Shown: positions 48,301 to 59,371 of the stretch, one piece after another
Position numbering within the stretch: the stretch's first letter is position 1
How the letters are laid out: every line of letters starts with the position of its first letter
Origin: Tubiluchus corallicola
Taxonomy: Eukaryota; Priapulida; Priapulimorpha; Priapulimorphida; Tubiluchidae
Reading direction: 5' to 3'
Length of the DNA stretch: 64,000 bases
NCBI GenBank assembly: GCA_030141605.1
Contig: JAQGDQ010000257.1
Location: 188,001 to 252,000 of the forward strand
Notes under the pieces: model-generated
Told to the model about the DNA's origin: nothing
Databases searched by the model: none
Seen by the model: the letters and a program-made list of their open reading frames with translations, nothing else
Made by a program: the position numbers and the translations under genes

Positions 48301-51300
48301 TGTTCATTAGCATTAGAAAAATGTCACTAAGGGTAGTAAACTTAGCAACCAGTCCAGCAAACACTGGATACTGATATACAGCACCACTTCTGAAGAAAGT
48401 GACATTATAAGGCTGCAGGAATTACACGATAAGATATGTAAAACCTTGAAAGTTTGTCAAAAATTGTGTAAACCTTTAGAATACATGCAAACATTTGTTT
48501 GGCATGTATTTGTTGAGCAGGAGACTTAGTCTCTAATCTTAAAGCAAACTCTCTGGACATTTGAATTGTGAACATTATTGAGAATGAATGAATCTTTATC
48601 ACTGATCAGTCCGTGATTCTCCTCTATTAAATTACTTGTTTCTTTATTGCTAATAATATGGAAAATTGTGAAATGTGAACGATTGATTCTTAAATCGAAT
48701 GAACCTTATTAAAATAAGCTTGTAAAATATTAATGTGTAATAGCATCTATGAATTATTTGTTATTTTTGTAGTTCTAGGTCGTATTTCTATTTCTTTGCA
48801 TTAGGTAAATCAGGATGCTGTAAGGCCGTATGTACTTCCGTTGCTTGAAGCTTTGCGGGTTTGCTTCAACGATGATAGTTGGCCTGTCAGAGACGGTATG
48901 CGCATAAATTTTCAGATGTTGGATTTAAGATTTTTTTTAAATGTTACTCGTTATTAAAAGTATATTGTTAACGTCATTTATTTCCAAACACACACATGTT
49001 CAAATACACAGCCTAAAAATAGACAGTTAGAATAGTAGTGAAATCTGAACTTAGCTGAATTACCTCTGTTAGTAATGAAATCCCAACTTAGCTGAATTAC
49101 CTCTGTTAGTAGTGAAATCTGAACTTAGCTGAATTACCTCTGTTAGTAGTGAAATCTGAACTTAGCTGAATTACCTCTGTTAGTAATGAAATCCCAACTT
49201 AGCTGAATTACCTCTGTTAGTAGTGAAATCTGAACTTAGCTGAATTACTTCTGCAGGTTCAGTAGATTGAAATTGAAATTTATTTTTTCTCCAGTTTACA
49301 AATGTACAGTAACAACTTCCAGTCTGTAAAGGTGCAATAGTTGAATAGTATACAGGTAAATAGGGCCTAAATGCTAGTAATAAGTGAAAAGGAGAGAGAG
49401 GATAGCAAACTGACCAAAAGGTCATCAACTCAGCCATCCTTTTAATATGTTAAAATTAAATGATCACAGGCAGCACTAGTGAGTAATGAGGTACAGACAA
49501 AAATTTATTTAACAGCTTGATTTCCTAAATTAGTCGTTTTTAAACAAAAACTGAGGTAATTAACATATAAATTTATGTATATTTGCAGTTAAGCTGGTAA
49601 ATGAATGTTTGTTTTAACATTATTATAATTTATACAGTGACAGAAAAAAGCATCAAGTATATATTAAGCAATTATATGCTATCCTTAGTAATCTTCTACA
49701 AATTATCAAAACAAAAGGAAAATATAAATGACAATATTCATGAGTTTAATGCTGTGTGGTAATTATTTATAAAAAAAGAGGAACATTTATATAAAAAAAA
49801 ATATTTAAGAGGAACTGCTTTTTATTATTAAGAAGATATTTTTCCAAGTACTTTTTTTCTACATTCATATACATATACAACTACATATGTACATACACAC
49901 ACGCACACACACACACACACACACATATATATCCACATACATATACATATATATACATTTTAGATGGATATCCGTGAACCAGGTACCAGTAATACCACAA
50001 ATACTTTGTTGAGTATATCAGCCTAGGGCATCGTGAAGTCTTGATATGCCCAGAATAGTAGCAGCTTTACATATATATTAGCATGCACCATATTTCATTA
50101 GTCGATTTTTGATGGGCACTGGAATGTAATCCAATTTTATAACCTCTGACTTTCATATCATCTTGAACAGGTATAATTTTTTGCTTCAGTGTAAAGCTTC
50201 TTCTTTGTATGAATTTACTGGTTAGGCAAACTCGTTTATTCAATTATTCTTATTGTTTTCAGCTGCCTGTGTAGCTTGTGGCAATTTCATATTTTGTTTT
50301 CCGGAGGAGTGCAAGTCAATGATGGAACAGCTTTACCCTCTTTTCTTCGCAAACCTCTCAGACAGTATACCATCTGTGCGGCAGGGAGCGGCGGCGGCAT
50401 TGGCTAACATTGTGCGAACTTACGGTTGGTCCATTATTTTGAATAAAAATTTTAATTTACATTCGAATTTATTTACCCTGCAGGATCCTAATCTATACTC
50501 CGTATGTATGAATGGCTAATGTGCAGACACCTGCGCAATATTTTACAGGTGCGATGTTACGTTCAATATTTTGGAGTTCAAGTATTGATATTAGTTATTA
50601 GGAATTCTTCGTGTTTAAAAAAGTTATCACTACTCTGAGGAATGTGCTATAGTGATTATCATTAACATCTAAACTAGGTAGGGTAATGGTTGGTGGTCAG
50701 TCTTTGTTTGGCTTTTCATAATCTAAATGCGCTAATTTAACATCTGTCTATTTTAAAATTTTACGTACTCAGACAGTAACTCTAAGCGTGCATTCAGACT
50801 AGCAGTAAACTTGCCGAGTAATTCGTCCATTAACTTTCAAGCTTGTTCAGACTAGAGAGCAAAACTTGCTGCGAGTTACTTTCTGACAATAAGTGCAAGC
50901 TGACAATAGTATATTTGCTGCGAGAAGTGTCGAGAGTAACTCAAAACGGCGTTCACACTAGGTAGTTAATCAACGTGCAGCAACTGTTGGAGATGTTTTC
51001 AATTTCTTGCCGACAGTAACTAGCAAACTTGCGAGCTTGCGGTCAGACAGAGAACTCTGAACGTAAGGCGTAGGCCTATGAATACACAAATTTGCAATAA
51101 CTGAAAAGCCTAACCCTAATCTTAATTACGTCTAAGCTTCATACTTAGTAATAAATATTTGTACACATAGTTAACATTCACAGACAACAAGCCCATTACA
51201 TGTGACAATTATTTTTGAAATATCTAAAAATATTCTGTTAGGTCAAGAACCTATAGAGATCTCCATGCAGAAAATTACACAGGGACTGAAAGGTGTGGAA

Positions 51301-54300
51301 AGCCAGAAACCGTCTACTGACAAGTTTCCAAGTTTGGAGAAAGGTGGCGCTGTATTTGGAGTAGCAAAGCACCTGCGAGACAACGACTATGAGCTCCATA
51401 CTAATCAAACGGTGGGTGTCATTGCCCGTGTTTGTGTTTGCACTAAAGCCTTAACTAGTTAATGTGTTTTCATACTTTAACAAGACAATTTCACAACGTT
51501 TTTACACTTTTTATACTTTGTAGTCATATGATATGTCACAATATGTAGCAGCAATATGGTTGTTGGCTGAGAAATGATACTTCTTTCTGTAATTTTACGG
51601 ATACTATGTATAAAATTTGTGTAGATAAACTTAAACATTTTATTTTATATGTTTTAGATGTACTCTTGTGGTTCACTGGCTCCTAAAATGAGAGCAGGTG
51701 GTTGTATGGACCACCAGTTTCAACGACCTCCGGAACCTTGGGAAATTGGTGATGGGTAAATATTGCTAAATGACCATGTTTGCTTTGTATGTGTCATTAT
51801 TGTCATTGTCATTGTTCGAATGTGCGCTACGGAAAATTATCCAACCAAATTAAACTTCAGGAGCAGTAGAAGTTGTCCGGAGATGGATAAATTTCACAAT
51901 ATGCATTCAAATGTGGCATAAAGTTTTATAATGTAATTTCGTATATTAAAATATCAAATCTTTTTCCATTAGTTGAAAATAAGTTTCCTACGCATCTTTA
52001 AAACGACTGCATTTCGTTCTATGTAGCAATTGCCGACATGGTTATTAGCCACACGGAAATATAAAACATCTAAAATGTGTTGCATCGGTGACACATATAT
52101 TGTATCACCTCTGAAACACAATGACAAATTTTTATATTTTTTAAGAAATGCCTGCCCACCTTATTTTTGCAGATGTATTTATTTGTTGGCGGAGCTGTCA
52201 AATATACCAGCTTGCACCAAGAAAGTTTATGACACTTTGCCAGTTCTTGCGGATGCCGCCAGGCACCGCCACTATCATCACCATGTTGTGTTCTTAGAAT
52301 CACTGGCAAAACAGGCAAGTACAGATATTATTAGTACTTAATTTTTTGCATCAAAGTTATTATGGAACCAGTCTGTAATTATTCATTTTGACAAAGGCTT
52401 CCTTTTTTAGGACAGTTTCTGTAATTTGCATCCAATTGTTAACAAATGTAATTCTTAGACTTTTGGTAACATGGCTTCTGCATGATAGTCATTTTGTTCT
52501 TCTGCACTTGAGAAATGAGTAAAACTCTGACAGCTTTACTGGATGAATCACAATTATTAGGAGATACCTAGTAATACCAAAAGTATTGATCAGGTTGTAT
52601 ATTTTCAACAGCATTTTTACACACATTTATTGTAATAAATTAAACAGCAAGACTTAAGTAACTGTTCACCACTTTATTTCAATTATTCAGATCCAGAAAA
52701 ATCAGTGCCGTAAATATGCCACCCAAGCACAAAAACTAATTCGCATATAAAATCAAATTTCTAAATTTTCTCAAAAAACAATGGCAAATATTCAGTTATT
52801 ACGAAGTGCATGGACAGAGATGCTAGTTGTACATACTGAGCTTGACAACCTGCGAAACGAATAGTTTTTGCAAAATTACACCGTATTTGATGTCATTCAA
52901 TTGCAACCCACTACTGTAGATGTGCCAAACAGCGGGAAATATAAACAGTCCTTGGCGACTTGTACAACTGACAGTGGACCGGATTTCTGTATATGGAAAA
53001 CATATCTATGGGTTACGCAAGTCTTAGGGAAGGTCCACCGCAGCTACAGACAGTGTTACATTTTTAAAGATTTTCCATCCATTCCAATTCTAATGATAAA
53101 CGCTAGTCCTCATCTCATTTTGTCTCCAGCTATTATTTTTTAATTTGATTGTCATTTCAGCTTCCTGTTATTGCCAAGGCAAACAAGAAGATGTTTAAAG
53201 CGTATCTCGAACTCTTCTTTGATCCAATCTTCTATGCACTGGTAAGAATATTTGTTTCATGTATAACTTTAGTGATGCTGCGATGCATTTCACTAAATAC
53301 ATATAGCATGTAACATGATGTTATATTGCGACTAGAATGGCACTCAGTAGATTTGAGACCTCTATTCATTTACCAAGCTACAGATTTGCTCCTTGGGTTG
53401 AATAATTATCAGTAATAATTGTTCTGACATCATTTCATTAATGACATGCATACTTGTTTTTGCAGTTTTTCTGCAGTGTTCTATTGCGATATTACATAGT
53501 TTAACAATCAGTAATCAACAGTTAACCAATAAGCCTATAGTTAATCAATAAAAACTGATTTTCTTTTGCATTTCCTAACCGATTTTTATAAAAAATTAAA
53601 GCGAAATTCTTTCTTCCTTGTCCAATGCTCCACCCCTTTACCATCTTGTAAAGTTTCATGAAAATCAGTTAAGTATTTTTTGCTTGATCCTGTTAACAAA
53701 CATTCAACAATGGAACCTATCTTCTATGGCAGAAATAAATATCATAAATTTGCATTTCTCGCCAGGCTAAAAGTGTAATGTCTGTTTCCAAATGTCTAGT
53801 TACTAGAAGTGTGCAGCTTTATTTTCTTTTTTCATTTCGATAGTCATGTGACAACGCACTGGCTTCTAGTGCAGCAAGCACCTGTCTAAATGAACTAGGT
53901 AAACTTCTTGGACCAAACATACTCAGAGCCAGAGTGGAGGCTTACGAACCAAAGTAAGTATTTTCAATTTCCTTTTATAATGCACACATAACTGAGATAT
54001 TTATTTTTTAGAATATGTAGATTCATCATTTGTGTGCTTGCATACCAAAACCGTCCATAAGTCAGCATAGTTAAAACTGCGTTACGATGCTTTGAAGTAG
54101 AGTGACCCAAAAATTTGGTCAAAATTGCCAAATTTTCGTATTTTGTTTAAACCAATGCTAAATATATTGGACTTTTATATTCTAGCATCATATTATGAGG
54201 ATAGTGTTCAAAAACACTAAAAATTTAATTTTATAACTCCTTACCCACTTTTCTGTCTAGAAACTAGTACTGCAATTGTAAAAAACTCCTATTTTCAGAC

Positions 54301-55357
54301 TCTAATAGTAGCTCCCAGAAGCAGTCATTGTGCTTTGGGTTTTTTCTGTTGACAAGCCCAAATCTTCATCGGGAGGAGCCATCTACTAGATGTAAACATA
54401 ACTTCAACGAGCTCTTGCAAAGTCCATAGCAACCACACTTTGGTACGGTTGCTAAGTATTTTGTAGAGACGCGACAAAAAACAATGGCTGCTTTAACAAT
54501 GGTTTTCTCAAGATAATGTTTTTCATTGCATAGTATGCGCCTCAGCTTCAAAGTGGTTTATCTGTGCTTAGAAATAACATAGAGCGATGAACTTGGTATC
54601 AAAACAATCCTCGTGAAATGGAGATTCGGAATATGTGAATAACTAGAAAAGCTTAATTGGCGACTTATGGACGATTTTGCTATGCAAGCACACATTTAAC
54701 AGTTCCAACAGAGCTATGTTTATCAAGTGTGCAGTTATCTTTGATTAAATTTCAGCCAACAAGTTTTCTTTGTTTGATAGCTTATATACTCGCTAGATAA
54801 TATTCCAACTGGAAGCATATCGCACATTTGGCTTGAACCATAATTTTATCAAATCAAGCATTATGCTCAACTAACTATTGAAATTTATTGGTGGGGCAGC
54901 CAACATTTAGAGCAATGCATCCTTGTTGTTCATTAATCCTGATCAATAACCTATTTATACTGAAAAGTAAACAATCGACTTATGTGCTATAAAGACATTG
55001 TGTGAGTTACTAGTATATTTGTCGGGGTGGGGGGTGTTGAGGACTAGCAACGAGTAATTATGCCTAAAAACAAAATTTGTCATCATTGTGCAATAGAATC
55101 ATAAAATTTTGATTGTGGCAGTTTAATAACAATGGTTATTCTGCAGGGCATGTATTAAAAAATAATTTTTTGGCAGATAATCACTTAAGCAGATTTTCGA
55201 TTACTACCAAGCATTGATCATACCAAACACAGCTGTTTGTTCAGAGGTACTTAATTCTATCAAATTACTATAAAATATTCTTACAAAAATTAATTTCTGT
55301 TCCCTTTTTAGGTATTTATCTCAACTTGATGCAAATTCGTTTATTGCTTCCTATTGA
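32479..55357 (+). CDS. HEAT/ARM-repeat protein of unknown function, 16 coding exons, 689 residues
   Basis: Exons: 32479-32836, 34764-34945, 35534-35604, 36886-37052, 40390-40481, 41214-41323, 45535-45637, 46894-46980, 48805-48895, 50263-50424, 51242-51411, 51658-51755, 52173-52314, 53161-53241, 53844-53953, 55312-55357 (stop TGA). Phases agree at all junctions and the total is exactly 690 codons. Helical repeats are visible: HAVREAACACVAELGSK, SWPVRDAACVACGNF and SIPSVRQGAAAALANIVRTY are HEAT-like helix pairs with the usual Asp/Val-Arg positions. A non-repeat loop with PPEPWEIGDG sits near residues 555-565. No signal peptide or membrane segment. I believe it is a conserved eukaryotic ARM/HEAT protein but cannot name it; such folds are scaffolds. 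The ATG at 32509 is an alternative start. Intron 13 is GC-AG, supported by frame. ALDH8A1 is nested in intron 6. Confidence 0.9.
33805..34425 (-). mobile_element. LINE relic: C-terminal part of a CR1/L2-like reverse transcriptase
   Basis: On the minus strand the translation from about 34420 to 34145 is open and contains LDWQTHISYIRLKIAKNIG, YLNYCSIIWGPTYP and QHKFLRLMYG. These are hallmarks of the region after the RT catalytic core in CR1/L2/Jockey LINEs. Downstream, after a frame change near 33950-34000, GPKVQNEICQSAKNSRYITT and FKKNLKNQILSKY continue the conserved C-terminus. The catalytic YxDD part is absent, so this is a 5'-truncated pseudogene. It is antisense in intron 1 of the HEAT gene. 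Confidence 0.88.
34946..36885. other. HEAT-gene introns 2 and 3
   Basis: Apart from exon 3 (35534-35604), this is AT-rich intron with no recognised gene or clear repeat. Exon 3 was placed at the TTACAG acceptor because the nearer CTGCAG acceptor leads at once to an in-frame stop. Confidence 0.55.
38068..39958. repeat. 61-bp satellite array, about 31 copies, in HEAT-gene intron 4
   Basis: The unit begins GTTAGGAAATAGCCGAGTAG, continues TGGTGGTGTATGCTTGTTGA and ends CCGAAATTAAGCAAGGCTGAG. Copies are very alike; variable sites include GGCTGAG/TGCTGAG/CGCTGAC, TTGTTGA/TTATTGA, and one 3-bp deletion near 39798. The last unit runs into unique sequence GTTGGCAATTGAATGGATAG. The period is not a multiple of three and it is not coding. 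GAAATTAAGCAACGCTGAG resembles the 5S rRNA internal promoter region (see findings). Confidence 0.96.
40840..41165. mobile_element. Dispersed element family B, copy 2 (opposite orientation)
   Basis: The reverse complement matches 20305-20645 over the GGAACAGAAATC, ATTCAAACATTTTTGT and AAATAAGCAGAAATT segments. It ends on the right at TTTTAAAATTCTATGGGAAC. It sits in HEAT-gene intron 5, some 50 bp before exon 6. Exact ends were not resolved. Confidence 0.68.
41784..41789 (-). terminator. Polyadenylation signal AATAAA for ALDH8A1-like gene
   Basis: TTTATT on the plus strand reads AATAAA on the minus strand, about 60 bases after the ALDH stop codon. The short 3' UTR fits the compact nested gene. 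Confidence 0.55.
41851..43314 (-). CDS. ALDH8A1: ALDH8A1-like 2-aminomuconic semialdehyde dehydrogenase, single coding exon
   Basis: 487 residues, the same length as human ALDH8A1. The enzyme oxidises 2-aminomuconate semialdehyde with NAD+ in the kynurenine branch of tryptophan catabolism, in the cytosol. Visible motifs: the substrate/NAD region VILSPWNMPLYLLCF (151-165), KPSELTPVTAWML, the nucleotide-binding FTGS (230-233), general base Glu254 in LEMGGKNPAIVFEDAN, and the catalytic Cys288 in FANQGQMCLAISR. The C-terminal PFGGVKQSGLGREG and DSYDFFTEKK match ALDH8A1 (DSYDFFTE is shared with the human protein). All catalytic residues are intact. CTTTGTAG just before the ATG is an acceptor, so there is a 5' UTR intron; a donor at about 44457 (AGTAAG/GTAAGT) may end the first non-coding exon. 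The gene lies antisense in intron 6 of the HEAT gene. Confidence 0.93.
   Translation of the reverse strand: MAPIFGKSKIHIRNFINNEFVDEEDKIEVHEPATGDVWATCPRSSAAAADLAVKAAHQALPAWAATSVEVRSRLMNRIADALEHKLEEFALAESRDTGKPLSMTRVMDIPRAAAMLRFYGSNFMSYMGQSREQPESDVMSFTLIEPVGVSVILSPWNMPLYLLCFQFAPAVAAGCTVVLKPSELTPVTAWMLCDIIQSILPPGVVNVVFGDSAKPGESLVAHPDVRAVSFTGSCANGKKIMAACSATTKKVMLEMGGKNPAIVFEDANFDKAVQECVRSAFANQGQMCLAISRFYVQQPIYEKFVKAFKEAAGKLTIGAPEHAETNLGPLISKGHLNHVRSYVQKAKSENVSVYETNMPELPKENQNGYYISPTIITNVSYDSPSMKHEIFGPVACIVPFETEDEAVRRANDTEYGLMASVWSSSAGRLQRMAKRLDVGTVWCNCWLVRDLTMPFGGVKQSGLGREGYDSYDFFTEKKVVFLKALSD
43510..43740 (+). mobile_element. LINE relic: endonuclease/reverse-transcriptase C-terminal fragment
   Basis: The plus-strand frame has NRMKEDLCSTKIRIRRLRC followed by VGHLMRLTKTKP. 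R-R-L-R-x-x-G-H-x-x-R-L/M is the conserved motif of the C-terminal end of RTE/CR1-like LINE polyproteins. Only about 75 codons remain, ending in TGA. It lies in the presumed 5' UTR intron of the ALDH gene. Confidence 0.65.
44700..45410. repeat. LINE/SINE-type 3' tails and microsatellites
   Basis: Around 45230-45262 is an AATTG pentamer run after AGAAAATAAAATTG. Around 45262-45310 is GTAAAGCCCTAGAGCATTTT leading to AATAAATTATTATT, the classic L2/CR1-type tail, and then an ATT/ATC/TTG microsatellite to about 45410. Two old non-LTR insertions probably abut here. No coding part is seen. Confidence 0.55.
46135..46640 (-). mobile_element. Probable LINE 3' end fragment
   Basis: On the minus strand this ends AAGCATGAATAAAGGGTATA followed by AATAAATAAAT, a tail common to CR1/L2-type LINEs. 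The upstream part has no clear RT motif. It lies in HEAT-gene intron 7. Confidence 0.45.
47280..47570 (-). mobile_element. LINE relic: reverse-transcriptase C-terminus, frameshifted
   Basis: The minus strand reads AFQKRLYRKLLDIKWPDRIS, then in a shifted frame RLKWIGHALRLPQESPLLMA. Both are conserved blocks near the C-terminus of RTE/CR1-like LINE ORF2 (R-x-L-x-I-x-W-P-D and W-x-G-H-x-L-R-L/M). The frameshift between them shows decay. It lies in HEAT-gene intron 8. Confidence 0.82.
48000..48600 (-). mobile_element. LINE 3' terminal fragment (CR1/L2-like), copy 2
   Basis: The reverse complement contains CAGCGTGCTGAGATTTTAAA and GTGTGCTATATAAATAAATT, ending in three ACATT pentamers at 48000. 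This nearly equals the copy at 28190-28490. The remaining several hundred bases to the right should be LINE 3' region but carry no recognisable RT motif. It lies in HEAT-gene intron 8. Confidence 0.72.
49031..49256. repeat. 37-bp tandem repeat, about 6 copies
   Basis: The unit contains AGTAGTGAAATCTGAACTTA followed by GCTGAATTACCTCTGTT. Two variant types alternate (GAAATCTGAAC and GAAATCCCAAC). HEAT-gene intron 9. Confidence 0.92.
49880..49960. repeat. CA/TA microsatellite
   Basis: A run of CA dinucleotides around 49895-49924 passes into TA/CA-rich sequence. HEAT-gene intron 9. Confidence 0.85.
54031..54694. mobile_element. MITE, family A copy 2 (in HEAT-gene intron 15)
   Basis: Ends TGTGTGCTTGCATACCAAAA and, at the right, TATGCAAGCACACA are inverted repeats matching those at 3487-4125. 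Interior segments such as GCGTTACGATGCTTTGAAGT and CTCGTGAAATGGAGATTC match copy 1 in reverse complement, so the two are inverted relative to each other. Confidence 0.82.
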
Positions 55358-58300
55358 TAATACGGATTAGGCTACGTCGTTATGAAAGCCTACCAAATAC
55401 TCAAATTTGATTCTGCAAAAGAGCGACTGTGACCAACAGATTTGCTGAACTATAACTGCTACAAGTCTGATAACGGTAGTTTTCTCTGTACTTAACAAAC
55501 ATAATTTAAAGTTTGCATAACATAAATCTACTGCAGCATTCTAAAGATGAAAAAAATTACTGCCTGTTAATGTATAAATTGTATCTACAATATAGATATA
55601 TCCGTATTTTTGCCTTGTAAGAGTGGTATATAACATTTTGCTAGGCGATGTACGTAATTTAACAGAAACAAAAGTAACAGAACAGAACAATTTATTTCAT
55701 AGAGTATTTATATTATGCCCTCAATATTTAGCGTGTAATCCTCGCGTGTCTTGCTGAACACGTTTAGCTATCCTGAAAAGCGTGGAGGATAGATAATCCA
55801 AGAACATTGACGGGCCAGATAAAACCTCGAGAGACCCTAAGCATTAAAATGATTAGAGTACCCCATATATGTGTAATTCAGAATGATAACAATACTAAAC
55901 TGTAAAATGATATTTTATCTTTTGAAATGAAAAACTTGCAGTAAGATTTATTCACAATGAATGCTAAGGCATCAGCTATACATTGCATATCGTATGCAAA
56001 ATCATATATGCAATAAATACATCACGTAATGAAATACCTGGTACAAGCTCACATAGTCATCGTCACCACTATGTGATAAAATACAGTCAAAGCAACATTA
56101 TCCTTTTTCAGTATCGCCACATTCTATAAGTATTACCACACTTAAAATATATTATGACACATTATATAATCAATCAGTGTCATCATAGGCTGCTCAGTAG
56201 CCAGAATCTCGATACCCATCCGGGTTGCCATGATATTGTAAACAAACAGAGAAATTTCACACATATTCAGATATTTTTTGCTTTTGGGTGATTATTCGAT
56301 AAAAAAAACTGTATGGGATCCGTCTTTTCCTAAGGCCCTAGGCTCATGCTTATTTCACTAAGGGTTAATTCAGGGCTGAATATTGATCAATATTTAAAAG
56401 ACAATTTTTGAGTCACCTTCAAGAAGTTTTGAAGAATCTTGAACCACACAGTGATCTCTTCAAGTTGTTGCTCCAATTATAGTATGCAGGCTGTCTAAAG
56501 TACGAGTTGCTTCTACACTAAGTACAGAATGATATATTCTCTTTTGTTTCATCAATGCTTTACTTTAATAAACTGTTCTGTACTATTACTCCTTGTTGAG
56601 GAGAGTTACGCAAAAAGTGATCACCACAACTTGAGTGGGATTGTAACTAGCTAACTTTTTGTTGGTACGGGTAAACTTTCTTTATGTTCATTGTAACATT
56701 GTCGTGAAAAGATATTAGTTATGCAGTATCAAGAGTTATTTTTCCTTATTTTAATTTCCATTTTAATGCTATCTGTAAAAACTCTGTAAATGTTTTTTTT
56801 ACGTTTTCTGTTTACAAATTTTTTGTGTGATAAAGCAGATAAAATGTGAATTGAAGTTGTAAATTTACCTCTGTAAAAGAAATGAACTGTCATAATAACA
56901 GTCACTCATGGTAAATATAATTACTTATTTAATGGAAAACAATATGACTTTTTAGAACAAGGCTCAGTTTGACCTACAGCTTAAATATACATTTTATGTC
57001 TATAATTGTATTACTATATCTAAATAGGAGTTTAGAAATGTAACGACCTACAAGCACGGTAGGCTATGATGTTAGAAATGTATATCATTTTCCAGTGTCG
57101 GTAGATATCCTTTATTGTGTCTTGTGCAAGATGCCACTGCTCTGTGACTTACACACACAGCAAAATATAAAACTTGGAAAATGTTATATTCTTGGGCTGA
57201 TACGTCAGTTGCAACTGTCTTGATGCATGATTATGAAATGTAAATATCCTTAACTCTATTAATCCATTGTTAGTGTTTAAGCCAGTGTTTTCAAAGGTTA
57301 TCAGTCAAGTTTAAATATGTGATAAATGTGCATTCTCTTCAGATAAATTGTATCATAATAAATAGCAGGTTATTAATGTTTAATCTTTCAATTTTGCAAT
57401 GGCAATTCCAAGATTTTGCATAAATGGTAACACTACGCAGTGATTTTCCTGACGTTCGAATTCTCGTCAAGATTTTCGTCAAATCTTATAACACTTACTG
57501 TCATTACGACACTATGAAAGTTGTATTATAATGTTCCCGGTGTCCTTTTAACATATTTCCATGTAAATAAACTCTTGTAGTAACTTATAACAAAATTTTC
57601 TATTTGTCTTTTCCTAAATTTTTTGAAGTAAAGTTTAAAGACTGTGCACAACACTTGGCACTTTCTAACTGTTGGTTAATCTCACTGTTTTTTTATCTCT
57701 GTATTTGGCTACCGACATGAATCACTATTCTTTCATGTGAAGCCCCGGCTTGTATTCTGCAATTTACCAAGTTCATTCTAAAAAGACACGTATTCAATGC
57801 TTAAAGAAAGACAGGATGATTTTTCGTAAACTACCCCATTACCCTGCCCCCTACCCCTACCCCTATAAAAAGAACACATTTTAACACAATTAATACTGCA
57901 AAAGCGTTTCTGATAATTAAATAATAGATTAAAAATTTAATTAACAGGGTGCGAGCTCAACCATTGATGACATCACACACTAACGTAATATTCAGCAACA
58001 AAAATATTCCACGGGCATGTTGCACGTGTTTGCAAAAGTGAAAATTGAAGTACAGTGCTACTGTAAGATATTCAGTGTGTTGTACTAAAACTCGGCAAGT
58101 TTTAGATAAAAATTCAAATTTCAAGTTTACCGCCGTGCCCACGCTCGAGCTGTCGAACGTGTGTAGTTTGTCACAAACTAACACATCTGAACTGAGAGGT
58201 ACAGCACCTGTTTTTTGTGCAATGCATTTCCGAAATGCAGGTGCTAGTGTCTGTTTAACTAGCTAATGGCGAAATGCATTTAACAGTGAAGAACTAGTGG

Positions 58301-59371
58301 CACGAACGCGAAAGTGTATTTATGTGGAGATAATTCTTTCACGCAAGTCATTTTTGAAAAAAATAGTATCATTCCTTTCAATATTTTAAAGAGTAGTTTG
58401 TTTTGACCTACAGTTTAAGATTGGGACCAGATTTGCTTTAACAAGCATGTACATACAAAGGTAAAAAATGTTTTTGTTTTTAAGTGTTTTTGTGCACATC
58501 AATAGTTGTAGGCACAATTTAGTGCAGAGTAAATGCAGGGACTTTCACCAGTATTTAACGAGTTCATTATATACTCTGCCATGACTCGTACACATGTGAA
58601 GGTTTTACCTCAGTAAAGTATTAGTTGTGATAAGTGCTGGATTTTATTATATGCAAATTTATGTGCCAATCACGGATTTGACATACACAATCATGATTTT
58701 ATTATAAACATGATCACAACGAAATCTAATGTCAAAACGTAGCTGAGATAGGGTTCATTCCTGTCAGGCAAGATTTGGTACAAAAATACACAATAACGAT
58801 ACAGGAAAGTGTAAAACAGTGCCACGAAAATCGTGATACCAAAATGTGAATGTATTGTTAAGGGATAAATTATGAAATTGTTGAGTCTCGGTAACTTCGT
58901 TGCACACACATATATATATATATATATCAATAAACAGTACATACTACTGATTAGATATAATATAAATATCTTGATTTATTTTGCTTGATTTTAAACATCT
59001 GCATATTTATAATTTACCACTGTAGTTACATGGCCACCTTATCAACAGCAAGACAACGTATTTCTATGAAGACAATATTGCAACTGTAGTAAAAATGATC
59101 GTCATAGTTTTAGCACCGAGAAGCCGATTGCTTTTATACATTTGAGAGTTTACAAAGTTAGAGGGATGAAATTGATTGTTCACACAAGTTTATCGGTGAC
59201 ATTACCTAAATGTGCTAAACCCATAATTAAACTGGCAGCTGCTCCTCGAAGCTGTTTACTCTAATTTCTTTTCTCAAAGAATGACACTATGTACAATCAT
59301 GGGGTCTCTGTAAACACTTTAGTTGATACAAAGTTAAGTACTGCTAAACATGATATGTTGCTGATAATTAA
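55358..59371. other. 3' flank of HEAT gene and intergenic spacer
   Basis: AT-rich sequence. AATAAA occurs near 56012 and 56567 on the plus strand and either may be the polyadenylation signal of the HEAT gene. A CpG-bearing stretch at about 58000-58320 has short open frames on both strands with no family resemblance. I see no gene. Confidence 0.45.

Noticed and set aside
50780-51070. Possible inverted-repeat element with TTCAGACTAG and GCAAACTTGC motifs
   Set aside because: Motifs recur but I could not define matching termini or a target duplication.
57957-58266. Overlapping 73- and 75-residue open frames as a gene
   Set aside because: No domain, no splice partners, and both strands are open equally.
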